This document shows positions 1 through 8,378 of a stretch of DNA of 64,000 bases, in pieces; the first letter of the stretch is position 1, and every line of letters starts with the position of its first letter. Origin of the DNA: Acidobacteriota bacterium (GTDB lineage Bacteria; Acidobacteriota; Blastocatellia; Pyrinomonadales; Pyrinomonadaceae); the NCBI GenBank assembly GCA_003223935.1, contig QHXQ01000019.1, positions 145,847 through 209,846 on the forward strand, given 5' to 3'. The position numbers and the translations under genes are program-made. A model generated the notes under the pieces. The model saw only the letters and a list, made by a program, of their open reading frames with translations, did no database searches and was not told where the DNA came from.

Positions 1-19
1 TCTTCGTTGAACTCATGTT

Positions 20-228
20 GCTAAATGATGAATGATGAACGATGAACGATGAGCTTCAAAACGCGAGCCATTGTAACATCGAACGCCCGAAACCGCGCTT
101 CGCGTTCTTTGCGTCTTTGCGTGAGGTTATTCATTCGTCTGTATCCTCCCCACGCAAAGACGCAAAGAGGGAACGCAAAGATAGCTTGCCTTTAGTTCAT
201 CATTCATCGCACATCGTTCATCGTTTTC
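20..228. repeat. Nested heptamer inverted-repeat element (ATGATGA outer, CTTTGCG inner)
   Basis: This gene-free stretch is almost wholly repeat. The outer left arm (about 25-53) is tandem ATGATGA/ACGATGA units and the outer right arm (about 195-227) is the inverted form (TTCATCGTTCATCG). Nested inside is a second pair of arms: CTTTGCGTCTTTGCG (about 101-126) and its inverse ACGCAAAGACGCAAAG (about 145-180). It lies on the 3' side of the ABC permease gene. ORF 42..290 is repeat read-through, not a gene. Confidence 0.8.
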
Positions 229-1053
229 TCACCCGATCATACGGCGGCGCAAACTTCGCATGGCCCATTCGGCGCAGGCGAGAGCAGTGATGATGAGGTA
301 GAGCAGTTCGAGCCAGTGCGTCCAACGCAGTTGCCCGATCAAGAGTGCGCGCGTCAGGTCAATCGCGCTGGTGATGGGGATGAGCCAAGCGATGGCCTGC
401 AAGGGCGTGGGCAGCACGCCCACGGGAAACCAGACGCCGCAGAGAAAGATGGCGGAGAAGAAGAGGGCGATGTAGAGGTTGTAAGAGTCTATGTCGTGTA
501 TGTGCGCGGTGACGCCGAGCGAGAGCGCGCCAGTGAAGAAGCTACCGGCGAGGAGCGGCAGCGGCACGAGCAAGGCCCACCAAGACTCGGCCGCGCCGAA
601 GCATGTGAGCACGAGCATGATGATGAGCGCGTCAATCAGAGATTTCGACGCGGCCCAACAGATTTCGGCGCAGGCGAGCGACTCGGCCTCGACCGGCGTG
701 GCGAGGATCGCGTCAAAGGTCGCTTGATAGACCATGCGAAAGTAAGAGCCGTAAGCCGTCTCAAACATGGCGCGCGAGAGACAAGCGAAACCGAGCACGC
801 CCGCGCCGACAAACGCGAGATAAGGCACGCCCGCGACACGCGCAGCAATGAGCGAGCCGACGCCCCAGCCGAACGCAAAGACCATAAAGACCGGCTCGAT
901 CAGAGGCGCAGCCAACTCCATCTTCCAGAGCCGCAGATAGACCTCTAAATGTCTCTGCCAGACGGCGAACGCATCGCGCAAGTGGACACGTGCGAACGCC
1001 GTCCGCAATGAAGCAGACCTGTTGCTAACGGTTGAATCAATCATTGCTGCCAA
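229..1053 (-). CDS. ABC-2 type transporter permease (NodJ/DrrB-like)
   Basis: Membrane subunit of an ABC exporter, 274 aa. The sequence shows about six hydrophobic segments, beginning near residue 50 (EPVFMVFAFGWGVG) and ending before a basic tail (SLRRRMIG). The ordering and the LCGVWFPVGVLP segment near the C-terminus resemble the ABC-2/NodJ family. The ATPase is encoded two genes upstream on the same strand with a DUF402 gene between. The track start is TTG; an ATG three codons later (1044) is an alternative. The exported substrate cannot be told from sequence. Confidence 0.85.
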   Translation of the reverse strand: MAAMIDSTVSNRSASLRTAFARVHLRDAFAVWQRHLEVYLRLWKMELAAPLIEPVFMVFAFGWGVGSLIAARVAGVPYLAFVGAGVLGFACLSRAMFETAYGSYFRMVYQATFDAILATPVEAESLACAEICWAASKSLIDALIIMLVLTCFGAAESWWALLVPLPLLAGSFFTGALSLGVTAHIHDIDSYNLYIALFFSAIFLCGVWFPVGVLPTPLQAIAWLIPITSAIDLTRALLIGQLRWTHWLELLYLIITALACAEWAMRSLRRRMIG

Positions 1054-1065
1054 CTGAATCCGCCA

Positions 1066-1572
1066 TCATTCATTAAAAGGAAACTCGCGGCGTTCGATGA
1101 GCGCAAGCAACTCTATGAGCGCGCGGCGGACTTGCGCGCGCAACTCTGTCGAATAGTTGAACTCTTCAGCGTGGCGTGCGAAATCGTCTTCATCAAGCAC
1201 GCGATAACTAAAATCAGGCGCGACGAGCACGTCAATGTCTAGGTCAATGAAACTTAACACTCGGCCGTCGAAGCGCGCGGGCTGATTGAGGTTGCAATAG
1301 TAGTTGCGCAAGCGCCCGTCCGGTTCGCGGAAACGAAAGACGCTGTACCAACGATCCGTCCAATAGTATTCGGTGCTGAGTGTGCCGCGCGCGATCAGTC
1401 CGAGCAGAGGGTGTTGCACCTCTTCGACAAAGACGCCGTCGAGGACGACGAGCGCGCCCGTCTGCTCAACCAGTCGCGCGTCCCAACGGCGATGCAGCCG
1501 ACCATCGAGTTTGCGCGCGTGGACGATGATAGGCACATCCGTCGTTGCTTGCGCATGCAGTTCACTCGTCAT
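1066..1572 (-). CDS. DUF402 domain-containing protein
   Basis: 168 aa soluble protein. The middle (STEYYWTDRWYSVFRF ... YYCNLNQPARFDGRVLSFIDLDIDV) is the DUF402 signature, whose characterised members are metal-dependent nucleoside tri/diphosphatases and FomD-like hydrolases. The Y-N-x-P and D-x-D-x-D pattern expected for metal binding is visible (DLDIDVLVAPD). It sits between the ABC ATPase, whose last 11 bases it overlaps, and the permease, 12 bases downstream, so the three are probably co-translated. Why a phosphatase-like protein is inside an ABC operon is unknown. Confidence 0.8.
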   Translation of the reverse strand: MTSELHAQATTDVPIIVHARKLDGRLHRRWDARLVEQTGALVVLDGVFVEEVQHPLLGLIARGTLSTEYYWTDRWYSVFRFREPDGRLRNYYCNLNQPARFDGRVLSFIDLDIDVLVAPDFSYRVLDEDDFARHAEEFNYSTELRAQVRRALIELLALIERREFPFNE

Positions 1573-2548
1573 GCGCCGTCAATCCTTCCTCCGGCGTGTC
1601 GCCGACGATGTCTAGGAAGACGTCTTCAAGATTGGCCGGGCGCAGGAAGGTGCGCGGGGCAGGGTAGTGCTTCATCAGAGGCATCAACGCATCTGGTGTT
1701 GCGGCAAAGTAGAGATGCGCGCCTGCGCGTGTGAGCGCGCGCACGTGTGCCGTGGTAGATAAGAGCGGCGCGGCACCCGCGTCGCGCACTTCAAGCGCGT
1801 AGTGTGCGAAGCGCGCGGCGATCAGTTCGCGCGGCGAACCGGCGGCGAGCACGCGCCCGCGCCCGATGATGAGCAGACGATCACAGAGCCGCTCGGCTTC
1901 GTCCATATAATGCGTGGAGATGATGAGCGTCAGCCCGGTCTGCCGGCGCAACTCTTCGAGGCGCTGCCAGATTTCCTGTCGCACTTGCGGATCGAGGCCC
2001 GTCGTCGGTTCATCAAGCACGAGCAGGCGCGGCTCATGCAAGAGCGCACGCGCGATCATCAGCCGCCGCTTCATGCCGCCCGATAACTCTTCGACGCGCG
2101 CGTCGGCGCGCTCGCTCATGCCGATGAAGGCGAGTAGTTCAACAGTCTTTGTGAGCGCACGGGCGCGCGGCAGATGAAAATAGCGCGCATAGACGAGCAG
2201 GTTCTGGCGGACTGAAAGATCAGGATCAAGATTGTTCTCTTGCGAAACGACGCCGAGCATTGAGCGAATCGCGCGCCCGGCGCGGCGCACGTCTAAGCCT
2301 TCGACCGAGAGCGCGCCCGCCGTCAGAGGCGTGCGGCAAGCGATCATGCGCATGGTCGTTGACTTGCCCGCACCGTTCGGCCCCAGCAGGCCGAACGCCT
2401 CACCGCGCGCGACCGTGAAATCAATCGCGTCAACGGCTCTGCGCATGCCATAGACTTTAGTGAGGCCCTGCGCCTCAACGACCGGTTCGGCCTTGACGGC
2501 AGGCTCTCGTGCACGTGGCGCAGGCGCAATTTCGATCTCTGTGCTCAT
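1562..2548 (-). CDS. ABC transporter ATP-binding protein (NodI/DrrA-like)
   Basis: 328 aa from the chosen ATG. Walker A (GPNGAGKST, about residues 56-64), the ABC signature LSGGMKRRL and Walker B LLVLDEPTTGLDP are intact, with a switch histidine in STHYMDEAERL. The roughly 90-residue C-terminal extension is typical of the DrrA/NodI group that pairs with ABC-2 permeases. The ORF track starts five codons earlier, at the edge of the upstream heptamer repeat; the ATG at 2548 removes repeat-derived residues. It shares an operon with the DUF402 and permease genes. Confidence 0.9.
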   Translation of the reverse strand: MSTEIEIAPAPRAREPAVKAEPVVEAQGLTKVYGMRRAVDAIDFTVARGEAFGLLGPNGAGKSTTMRMIACRTPLTAGALSVEGLDVRRAGRAIRSMLGVVSQENNLDPDLSVRQNLLVYARYFHLPRARALTKTVELLAFIGMSERADARVEELSGGMKRRLMIARALLHEPRLLVLDEPTTGLDPQVRQEIWQRLEELRRQTGLTLIISTHYMDEAERLCDRLLIIGRGRVLAAGSPRELIAARFAHYALEVRDAGAAPLLSTTAHVRALTRAGAHLYFAATPDALMPLMKHYPAPRTFLRPANLEDVFLDIVGDTPEEGLTAHDE

Positions 2549-2555
2549 CTCTGAT

Positions 2556-2630
2556 GAGTTCAAAGTTTAAGGTTCAATGTTCAAGGTTGTCCAATCTTGA
2601 GCTTTGAACCTTAAACTTTGAACCTTGTGC
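2556..2630. repeat. Heptamer inverted-repeat element (GTTCAAR units)
   Basis: Left arm 2558-2588 consists of consecutive 7-mers GTTCAAA, GTTTAAG, GTTCAAT and GTTCAAG. Right arm about 2601-2627 is the inverse (CTTTGAACCTTAAACTTTGAAC). It fills the gap between the FAH-family gene and the ABC ATPase and ends beside the ATPase start codon. It would fold into a long hairpin in the transcript. Confidence 0.85.
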
Positions 2631-2645
2631 TTTGCGCTTAACGAT

Positions 2646-3425
2646 TCAACGCGCGCGGACAAAATTGCGCAGCACGCCAACGCCTTCGACTTCGACTTCG
2701 ACCGTGTCACCGGCCGCAAGTGGCCCGACGCCTGCGGGTGTGCCGGTGGCGATCAGGTCGCCGGGTTCCATGGTCATGATGTTTGAGATGTAGCGGATGA
2801 GGAAGGGGATGGGGAAGGCCATCGCGCTGGTGCGCCCTTGTTGCCTGAGCTCTCTGTTGACGCGCGTGGTGACTGCGACGTCCAAGGGATCGAGTTCGGT
2901 TTCGATGTAAGGGCCGACGGGGCAGAAGGTGTCGAAAGATTTGGCGCGGGTGAACTGCACGTCTTTGCGTTGCAGGTCGCGCGCTGTCACGTCGTTGAGG
3001 CAGGTGTAGCCGAGCACGTAGTCGAGCGGATCGTCTGCCGCACTCAAACGCCGCGCTTGGCGTCCGATAACGACAGCGAGTTCGCCTTCATGTTCGACCC
3101 GCTCAGAAGCGGCGGGCAACTCGATGGTCGCGTCGGGGCCGATGAGCGCCGACGGAGCTTTGAGAAAGAGCAGCGGCTCGTCGGGCATCGGGTTGCCGAG
3201 TTCGGCCGCGTGCGCCAGATAGTTGCGCCCGACGCAGACGATCTTCGAGGGCGTGACGGGCACGATGAGCGTCGCTTCGTTGAGCGCACAGGCCGGCCCG
3301 GTCTCAGGCGGCGCAAACGTGAGACGGAAGATTTCATCAGCCGCGAGCGGGAAAATCTCCGCGCCGACGACGAACCCGTAGCGCGGCTCAACAGCCGAGC
3401 GTGTAGAGTAGCGGCAGAGTTTCAT
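2646..3425 (-). CDS. Fumarylacetoacetate hydrolase (FAH) family protein
   Basis: 259 aa from the internal ATG (MKLCRYSTRSAVEPRYG), which matches family N-termini; the longer ORF adds an unrelated leader. Family members hydrolyse or decarboxylate acyl-pyruvates and related 2-oxo acids with a divalent metal. The metal-site pattern is visible: E-x-E in EHEGELAVVIGR and the aspartate in LNDVTARDLQ, followed by KSFDTFCPVGP and the C-terminal GDLIATGTPAGVG. It is probably an acylpyruvase or 2-hydroxyhepta-2,4-diene-dioate isomerase type; substrate not assignable. Confidence 0.88.
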   Translation of the reverse strand: MKLCRYSTRSAVEPRYGFVVGAEIFPLAADEIFRLTFAPPETGPACALNEATLIVPVTPSKIVCVGRNYLAHAAELGNPMPDEPLLFLKAPSALIGPDATIELPAASERVEHEGELAVVIGRQARRLSAADDPLDYVLGYTCLNDVTARDLQRKDVQFTRAKSFDTFCPVGPYIETELDPLDVAVTTRVNRELRQQGRTSAMAFPIPFLIRYISNIMTMEPGDLIATGTPAGVGPLAAGDTVEVEVEGVGVLRNFVRAR

Positions 3426-3492
3426 GTTGCTGCTCAGGCCGCGCGGGCGGCGCACTGAGCATCTATGCGAACCGCGCGGCCTGAGTTTATCT

Positions 3493-3849
3493 TCATCCTT
3501 TGAAGGCGAAAGGCGATAGCAGGATTCTGGAAAATTCTCCGTTCCCGCTCAGTTCGGCTTGGCCGAACTGGTTGATGTTGACGTGTATGTCCCCGCCGCC
3601 TTCATAGCGAAAGATAAGCTCCTCGCCTTGATAGCTGAGCAGCACGCCCCATGTCGCTTGACTGTGACCGCCGACTTTCTTGTCACCGATGTCAATGAAA
3701 TTGATGCTGCCAAAGCCGGGAACTTCGATGTAGCCGTTACCCAAGGCGTGCGGCACCTTATGTGGTCGCTTGTCGCCAGCATTAACGACCATGCCGAAGG
3801 CTCTGAGCGTTTCGTGATAATTGTTGGTGATGGTGATGTGCCAAGACAT
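3493..3849 (-). CDS. Hypothetical protein, all-beta, 118 aa
   Basis: The ATG at 3849 is chosen because a clear ribosome binding site (GAGAGGAGACGCAAATG) precedes it; the 29 extra residues of the longer ORF have none. The protein (MSWHITITNNYHETLRAFG...) is Gly/Asn-rich with alternating polar and hydrophobic strands and no signal peptide or membrane segment. The opening WHITITNNY and the closing LSGNGEFSRILLSPF recall small beta-sandwich lectin-like or aegerolysin-like proteins, but I do not recognise the family. It stands alone between the FAH gene and the lipoprotein gene. Confidence 0.7.
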   Translation of the reverse strand: MSWHITITNNYHETLRAFGMVVNAGDKRPHKVPHALGNGYIEVPGFGSINFIDIGDKKVGGHSQATWGVLLSYQGEELIFRYEGGGDIHVNINQFGQAELSGNGEFSRILLSPFAFKG

Positions 3850-4011
3850 TTGCGTCTCCTCTCTGCTTGGGGAAATCGAGCCAGCCTGCGCGGCCCTGTT
3901 AGCGCCGGCGCAGCTAATCAACTCACTTGAAGCCACTGTTACTCGCTACTGCTGTCGATCTGTTATGCGCGCAAACGAAGCACGAATAAATGATGCAGCG
4001 CCGGCCACAGA

Positions 4012-5103
4012 TCAAGGCACGACCTCGGACACAACCTCTGATGGCTGGCTCACGTTGCCCGACGTGTCAACAGCCGTCAGATAGTAGTAATAACGTGTGC
4101 CCGCCTCGACCGCTTCGTCCTGATAGGTAATGCGCTCGTAGAGCGCGCGGTTTAGTTTCGTCCAACGTTCCTTCGGTAAATTCGGATCGGTCGAGCGATA
4201 GATGTTGTAACCCGCGACATCGCGCTCAGGGTTTGCGGGCCAGAAGAGCGACAGACGACCGGGCGCGGCAGCGACTGTGATTGAAGTCGGCGCGGAGGGT
4301 GGAAAGACATCTTTGGGCGCGATGCTCTTCGCGTTCGAGTTCAAGCTCTCGACCTGCGCGGCAGCCGTGCCGAGTGAGACGGCGCGCGCAATGTAGGTGT
4401 ACTCCTCGCCGAAGCGGAAGGTTTGATCGGCGTAGGTCATCTCGTTGGGGCCGACCAGCGCTTTGTTGAGCGGCGTCTGCCCCGGCTCTTGTTGCGAGCG
4501 GTCTGTGCGATAGACGTTATAACCGAGCAGGTTGACGGGCGTCGAACCATCAACGTTCGCCGTCGGCGGCTGCCAGCGCACGACGATGGAAGATTCATTT
4601 GGGTTGGTGATGGACATGAGCGCAGGCGGCTGACTGACGCGCGCGGCCGGTTCGAGCAAAAGAAAGTTCGAGAAGGCTGCGCGCTGGCCTGCGGCATTGA
4701 CGTAGCGTATGGCGTAGCGCAGGCGCACAGGTTCGGTCAGCGTCAGAGTGTCCGTGTAGGTGAGCGACTCTTGCGCCTGTTTGATCTCTTCGTAAGGCAC
4801 AGAGCCGATCAAGGTCGCGCGCGTGCCGAACTGCTCTTCGGTCAGAGGCAGAGGCGCGTCGGTGCGCTCGGCGACGCGATAGACATCCACACGGCGGATT
4901 GATTGCACGCTCTCAGCCGACGCATTCCGGCGCGGCGCAGGCCAACTCAAGATCACCTGATTGCCACGCTGCACGCCCGACAACAACTCCGTGCGCTGCG
5001 GAATGCGCTCGACCGGCGGCAAAGGCGGCCGGCGTTTGCCGCAGGCTGCAAAAAAACAGATGAGGGGTAGCACAATACCCAGCGTGAAGCAGAATCGTTG
5101 CAT
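4012..5103 (-). CDS. Fibronectin type III domain lipoprotein
   Basis: 363 aa from the ATG at 5103, which gives a lipoprotein signal peptide with lipobox FFAAC (Cys about residue 21). Three fibronectin-III-like repeats follow, roughly 40-150, 155-260 and 265-355, each with the late-strand pattern Y-x-Y (YTYIARAVS, YYYYLTAVDTSG) and two with GYNVYR/GYNIYR. It is probably anchored in the outer or inner membrane as a binding or scaffolding protein. The start lies opposite the 5254 operon across a 150-bp AT-rich gap, so both promoters are likely there. Confidence 0.8.
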   Translation of the reverse strand: MQRFCFTLGIVLPLICFFAACGKRRPPLPPVERIPQRTELLSGVQRGNQVILSWPAPRRNASAESVQSIRRVDVYRVAERTDAPLPLTEEQFGTRATLIGSVPYEEIKQAQESLTYTDTLTLTEPVRLRYAIRYVNAAGQRAAFSNFLLLEPAARVSQPPALMSITNPNESSIVVRWQPPTANVDGSTPVNLLGYNVYRTDRSQQEPGQTPLNKALVGPNEMTYADQTFRFGEEYTYIARAVSLGTAAAQVESLNSNAKSIAPKDVFPPSAPTSITVAAAPGRLSLFWPANPERDVAGYNIYRSTDPNLPKERWTKLNRALYERITYQDEAVEAGTRYYYYLTAVDTSGNVSQPSEVVSEVVP

Positions 5104-5171
5104 GTAGGCCGTCGGACAGGCTGAATCCTGAGATAGCATCAGCTAGATATGCGTCTTACATAAAAACCGGC

Positions 5172-5199
5172 TTGATAATACTACAAATAAGTATATTAT
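5172..5199 (+). promoter_or_regulatory. Predicted sigma70-like promoter for the 5254-8320 operon
   Basis: TTGATA (5172-5177), 16-bp spacer, TATTAT (5194-5199), in the only AT-rich stretch nearby and about 55 bp before the operon's first start codon. Prediction from consensus match only. Confidence 0.5.
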
Positions 5200-5253
5200 C
5201 TCGAAGCTCTCGGCAAGGTTTTCAACAATTCGACACGGCATCGGTATCTCACA

Positions 5254-5808
5254 ATGTCTTGGCTTAGCTGGATCGTTTGGCTCGCCTTGGCGCTCAGCAC
5301 GGCGCTCGCCATCATGTCTGTCAGCCTGCGGCTGCACTTCCGCAGAGCCGTCGCTTCGTTCCTCGGGGCGGTCACGATGAGCGGCGTCCTCACCTCGCTA
5401 TTCCTTATTCGCCTTCACGTCCGACCTGCGCCTGTGCGGGTTGAAATCACAGCGCCTGGCAGTGCCCAGCATGTCACAGGAGAGCAGTTGGTGATCGAGG
5501 GGCGGGTCAGCCCGCCCGACGCGCGCGTGACCGTCGTGGTTCGCTCCGAAACCGATATACGTTGGTGGGTGCAACCGGTCGTTACGGCCGAACGCACAGA
5601 CGCGCTAACAGGTCATTGGTCTGTGCGCGCACACATCGGCACGCCAACGGAGGGGCGGCGCCAAAGCTTTGAGCTTGTCGCCTTAGCCTCAGCCGATAGC
5701 CGCCTATTCGATGCGCTCACTGGGCGCGCGTTCATGAGCGGGACGCCGCAGGACAACATCCCTTTGTGGACCCAGTCTGAGCCAGTGGTGATTTGGAGAG
5801 AAAAGTGA
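5254..5808 (+). CDS. Membrane-anchored hypothetical protein, operon with glycosyltransferase and TIR gene
   Basis: 184 aa. Two hydrophobic helices lie at about residues 3-22 and 32-53, then a soluble beta-rich domain whose segment GEQLVIEGRVSPPDARVTVVVRSETD resembles an Ig-like/carbohydrate-binding sandwich. WWVQPVVTAER and LTGHWSVRAHIG continue the strand pattern. I do not recognise the family. It overlaps the glycosyltransferase gene by four bases, so the two are co-translated, suggesting the protein helps the transferase at the membrane or reads its product. Confidence 0.75.
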   Translation: MSWLSWIVWLALALSTALAIMSVSLRLHFRRAVASFLGAVTMSGVLTSLFLIRLHVRPAPVRVEITAPGSAQHVTGEQLVIEGRVSPPDARVTVVVRSETDIRWWVQPVVTAERTDALTGHWSVRAHIGTPTEGRRQSFELVALASADSRLFDALTGRAFMSGTPQDNIPLWTQSEPVVIWREK

Positions 5809-7343
5809 CGAAGAGAAGCATCGCGGTGACGATGTTTTTGTGCTGTTACGGACTGTTGACCGGGCCTTGGATTTTCTGGCCGCCGAGCAGCAGCGCGTTG
5901 CAGCTCTTGGCGTTTGCGCTCTACTCATTGCTCGCAGTTGGCTTGGCTGTCGAGATCACGGAGTTGATCTTAGCGCTTGTCTGGTCGCCGCAGACGGCCC
6001 CGCTTATGGCTGGAGCAGTGCGCAGAGAAGGGACGGCGGTGTTGATGGTCGTTTGCGATGATGCCAGTGCAGCTTGTGTCGAATCGTTAGTGCCGTTGGC
6101 GGTTGCCGGTTACGACGTCTATCTCTTGGATGATTCGCACGCGCCTGTGGCCCTGTCGCAGAGGCAGGTGGAGTTGCTCGCGCACTTGCGCCGACCCGGA
6201 CGGTGCGGCGCGAAGGCCGGCAATCTTAATCATTGGCTGGCGCGACGCGGGGCGCGTTACGAGTCTGCGTTATTGCTCGATGCCGATAGCCAACTTACCG
6301 TCGAAGCTGCCGACACGTTGTTGCGCGCGGCCGGGCATCCGGCAAACGCCGACGTCGCGCTGTTTCAAGCTAAGATCGAGCCGCAGGCCGGCGCATGCTC
6401 GTTGATGGCGAAGATTCTCGCGACGGGCGCGCGTCCGCGCATGCGTGTGATGGAGCGCGTGCACGGGCCACTCGGACTGTTACTCTCGTTTGGTCATAAT
6501 CAACTGATAAGGTTACAACCTGTACGCGAGTTGGGTGGATTTGAAGAGAGGCTGACCAATGAAGATACGGTCTTGAGTCTGCGCCTCGCTGCGGCGGGGC
6601 AGCGGGCTGCGCTCGTAGATGTCTGGACGACAGATACAGAGCCGGCCACAGTTTCCGCCTATATCCGGCGGACGCTGCGCTGGGCGCGGCAGACGGTCGA
6701 GCTATTTCATGACCCTTGGCCCAAGGTCCCGCTGCGCCTCAAGCTCTTGCTCTGTCGTCAGCTATTGGCTTACTTGCTTCCGTTGGTCGGGCTGCTGCTG
6801 CTCGGTATCTCGCTCGGCGCAAGCTTTGAACGGCCGACGCGCTACTGGCAGTTTCTGGCCCACGCACTTGCCTTGCGGCCCGGCTATGAGTTGTACGGTT
6901 TAACTTTCTGGTCAACTTTCACAGCGTCTGCGCTCTTTATCGCGCTCCGCATTGTGTTGGCCCGCTTGACAGGAGTCGAGTGGCGCGCGCTCTTGCTGGC
7001 GGGTCTCTTGGGCAATGCGCCGGCTGCCGTGATGCTGTTACCACTGGCCGGCTCGATGCTCGCGTCGGCCAGCGGCCTCCAGACCAAGTTCATCCCCACA
7101 AATTCCGGCTACGCTAGACAGCAAGACGCGCAAATAGCCCGGCGCTTGACCCGTTGGCTCACGACAGGCGTGTTACTGAGCGGCATCATGGCGATAGTGT
7201 TGCGCCACCCGACAAATCTGCTGTTGGGTTTCAACCTACTTTGGGTCGCCTATCTGTTGCTATCTCCAGTCAGCCTATTCATCATTTCCATCTGGCAACG
7301 CGGAGCCGAGACACGCAGCCGGGTAAAGGTTGAGGCGGATTGA
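5805..7343 (+). CDS. Family 2 membrane glycosyltransferase (cellulose synthase-like)
   Basis: 512 aa from a GTG at 5805 preceded by GGAGAG; it overlaps the previous stop (GTGA). The track's TTG at 5793 lies upstream of that ribosome binding site. Processive GT2 motifs occur in order: DDS (YLLDDSHAP), KAGNLNH, DADS, TNED and a QxxRW-like RRTLRWARQ, followed by several membrane segments; two more hydrophobic segments precede the catalytic domain. This is the plan of bacterial cellulose or glucan synthases, which polymerise and extrude a polysaccharide. The acceptor and sugar are unknown. No PilZ domain is visible. It is translationally coupled to the TIR gene. Confidence 0.85.
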   Translation: MTKRSIAVTMFLCCYGLLTGPWIFWPPSSSALQLLAFALYSLLAVGLAVEITELILALVWSPQTAPLMAGAVRREGTAVLMVVCDDASAACVESLVPLAVAGYDVYLLDDSHAPVALSQRQVELLAHLRRPGRCGAKAGNLNHWLARRGARYESALLLDADSQLTVEAADTLLRAAGHPANADVALFQAKIEPQAGACSLMAKILATGARPRMRVMERVHGPLGLLLSFGHNQLIRLQPVRELGGFEERLTNEDTVLSLRLAAAGQRAALVDVWTTDTEPATVSAYIRRTLRWARQTVELFHDPWPKVPLRLKLLLCRQLLAYLLPLVGLLLLGISLGASFERPTRYWQFLAHALALRPGYELYGLTFWSTFTASALFIALRIVLARLTGVEWRALLLAGLLGNAPAAVMLLPLAGSMLASASGLQTKFIPTNSGYARQQDAQIARRLTRWLTTGVLLSGIMAIVLRHPTNLLLGFNLLWVAYLLLSPVSLFIISIWQRGAETRSRVKVEAD

Positions 7344-8320
7344 TGAGACTCTTTACCTTCGATGTGTTTATCTCATACAGCCACGTAGATAAAGAGTGGG
7401 TGTTGCAGCTAGCCAGCGCCTTGCAGGATGAGTTCCGGGTTTTCGTTGACGATTGGGAATTGGTGCCGGGGAGCGAATGGCGGACGCAGATTGAGGCAGC
7501 GCTCAAACAGAGTCAGTCAGGCATAGTCGTGCTCAGTCCGGATGCCATCGCGTCCGGTGTAGTCAATGCTGAATTGACGGCCTTGCTCAATCAATCTTGG
7601 AACGAGCAAGGCCGACCGCTGATTCCTGTGTTATACCGCGCCTGCGAAGTGCCCAAACTGTTGGAGAGTCATCAGTATGTAGATTTTCGCGATCAGACAC
7701 CCGCCGCTAGAAAAGCAGCGCTGGTAAAGCTGCGGCGCGCGTTACGCGGGACGCCGCCGGGGCCGCCGGGGCAACTATCTAAGGTGCCGCTCTGGAAATT
7801 CCCCCAAGTCCCGCTCGCTTTGGTGTTGTTCTTTGTCCTACTCTTTATCTTTGCCCCATTGATCATCAAAGGGCTGCGGGATTGGTTTGGTCGTGATAAT
7901 ACTTTTGCCTCGCTACGCCAGACACAGTTGCTAATTCAGAGCATTGAAACCAAAGCACTCAAAAGAGATTACGAACAGGTATTGGCCGGCGCAGAGCGCG
8001 AGTTTTTTGATCGGCCCACACATGAGCTTGTCATGCGGGACGTATGGCAGCAGGGACAAATGACTTGGCGCATGTTTTTCCATGAAGGCCACCTGATCGC
8101 ACGCGATTCGTTCCGCTATGCCGGGGGCGTCGTGGTGGAAAAACAGCGAACCTACTTAAACGACAACCAGCAGGTATTCTTATTAGATCGCTTTGCCCAA
8201 GATGGCCTACTGTTGGAGAAACGTTATTGCCCAGAAGGGCCGGAACGACCATGCGATATATATGAAGATTATATGCGCTCGCCACTTCCGCCGATGGCGC
8301 TACCGATTGCCTACCGATGA
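7343..8320 (+). CDS. TIR domain protein with transmembrane anchor
   Basis: 325 aa from ATG 7343, overlapping the glycosyltransferase stop (TGATG), with GGCGGA upstream. Residues 5-120 are a TIR fold: FDVFISYSHVDKEWV start, WRTQIEAAL, IVVLSP, and a glutamate (about E77, NAELTALL) at the position used catalytically by NAD-cleaving TIR domains. A single membrane helix follows near residues 152-178, then a roughly 140-residue C-terminal region I do not recognise. Bacterial TIR proteins act in immune signalling, NAD+ cleavage or protein scaffolding. Which applies here is open. Confidence 0.82.
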   Translation: MRLFTFDVFISYSHVDKEWVLQLASALQDEFRVFVDDWELVPGSEWRTQIEAALKQSQSGIVVLSPDAIASGVVNAELTALLNQSWNEQGRPLIPVLYRACEVPKLLESHQYVDFRDQTPAARKAALVKLRRALRGTPPGPPGQLSKVPLWKFPQVPLALVLFFVLLFIFAPLIIKGLRDWFGRDNTFASLRQTQLLIQSIETKALKRDYEQVLAGAEREFFDRPTHELVMRDVWQQGQMTWRMFFHEGHLIARDSFRYAGGVVVEKQRTYLNDNQQVFLLDRFAQDGLLLEKRYCPEGPERPCDIYEDYMRSPLPPMALPIAYR

Positions 8321-8378
8321 GCTTGAGACCGTTGCGCGCCTGATAACTTAATGTGACCTGTTTGCGACTTGCGGGGTG

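Noticed and set aside
316-948. 210-codon plus-strand ORF rich in Arg/Glu
   Set aside because: Antisense of the ABC permease; composition is that of a shadow frame.
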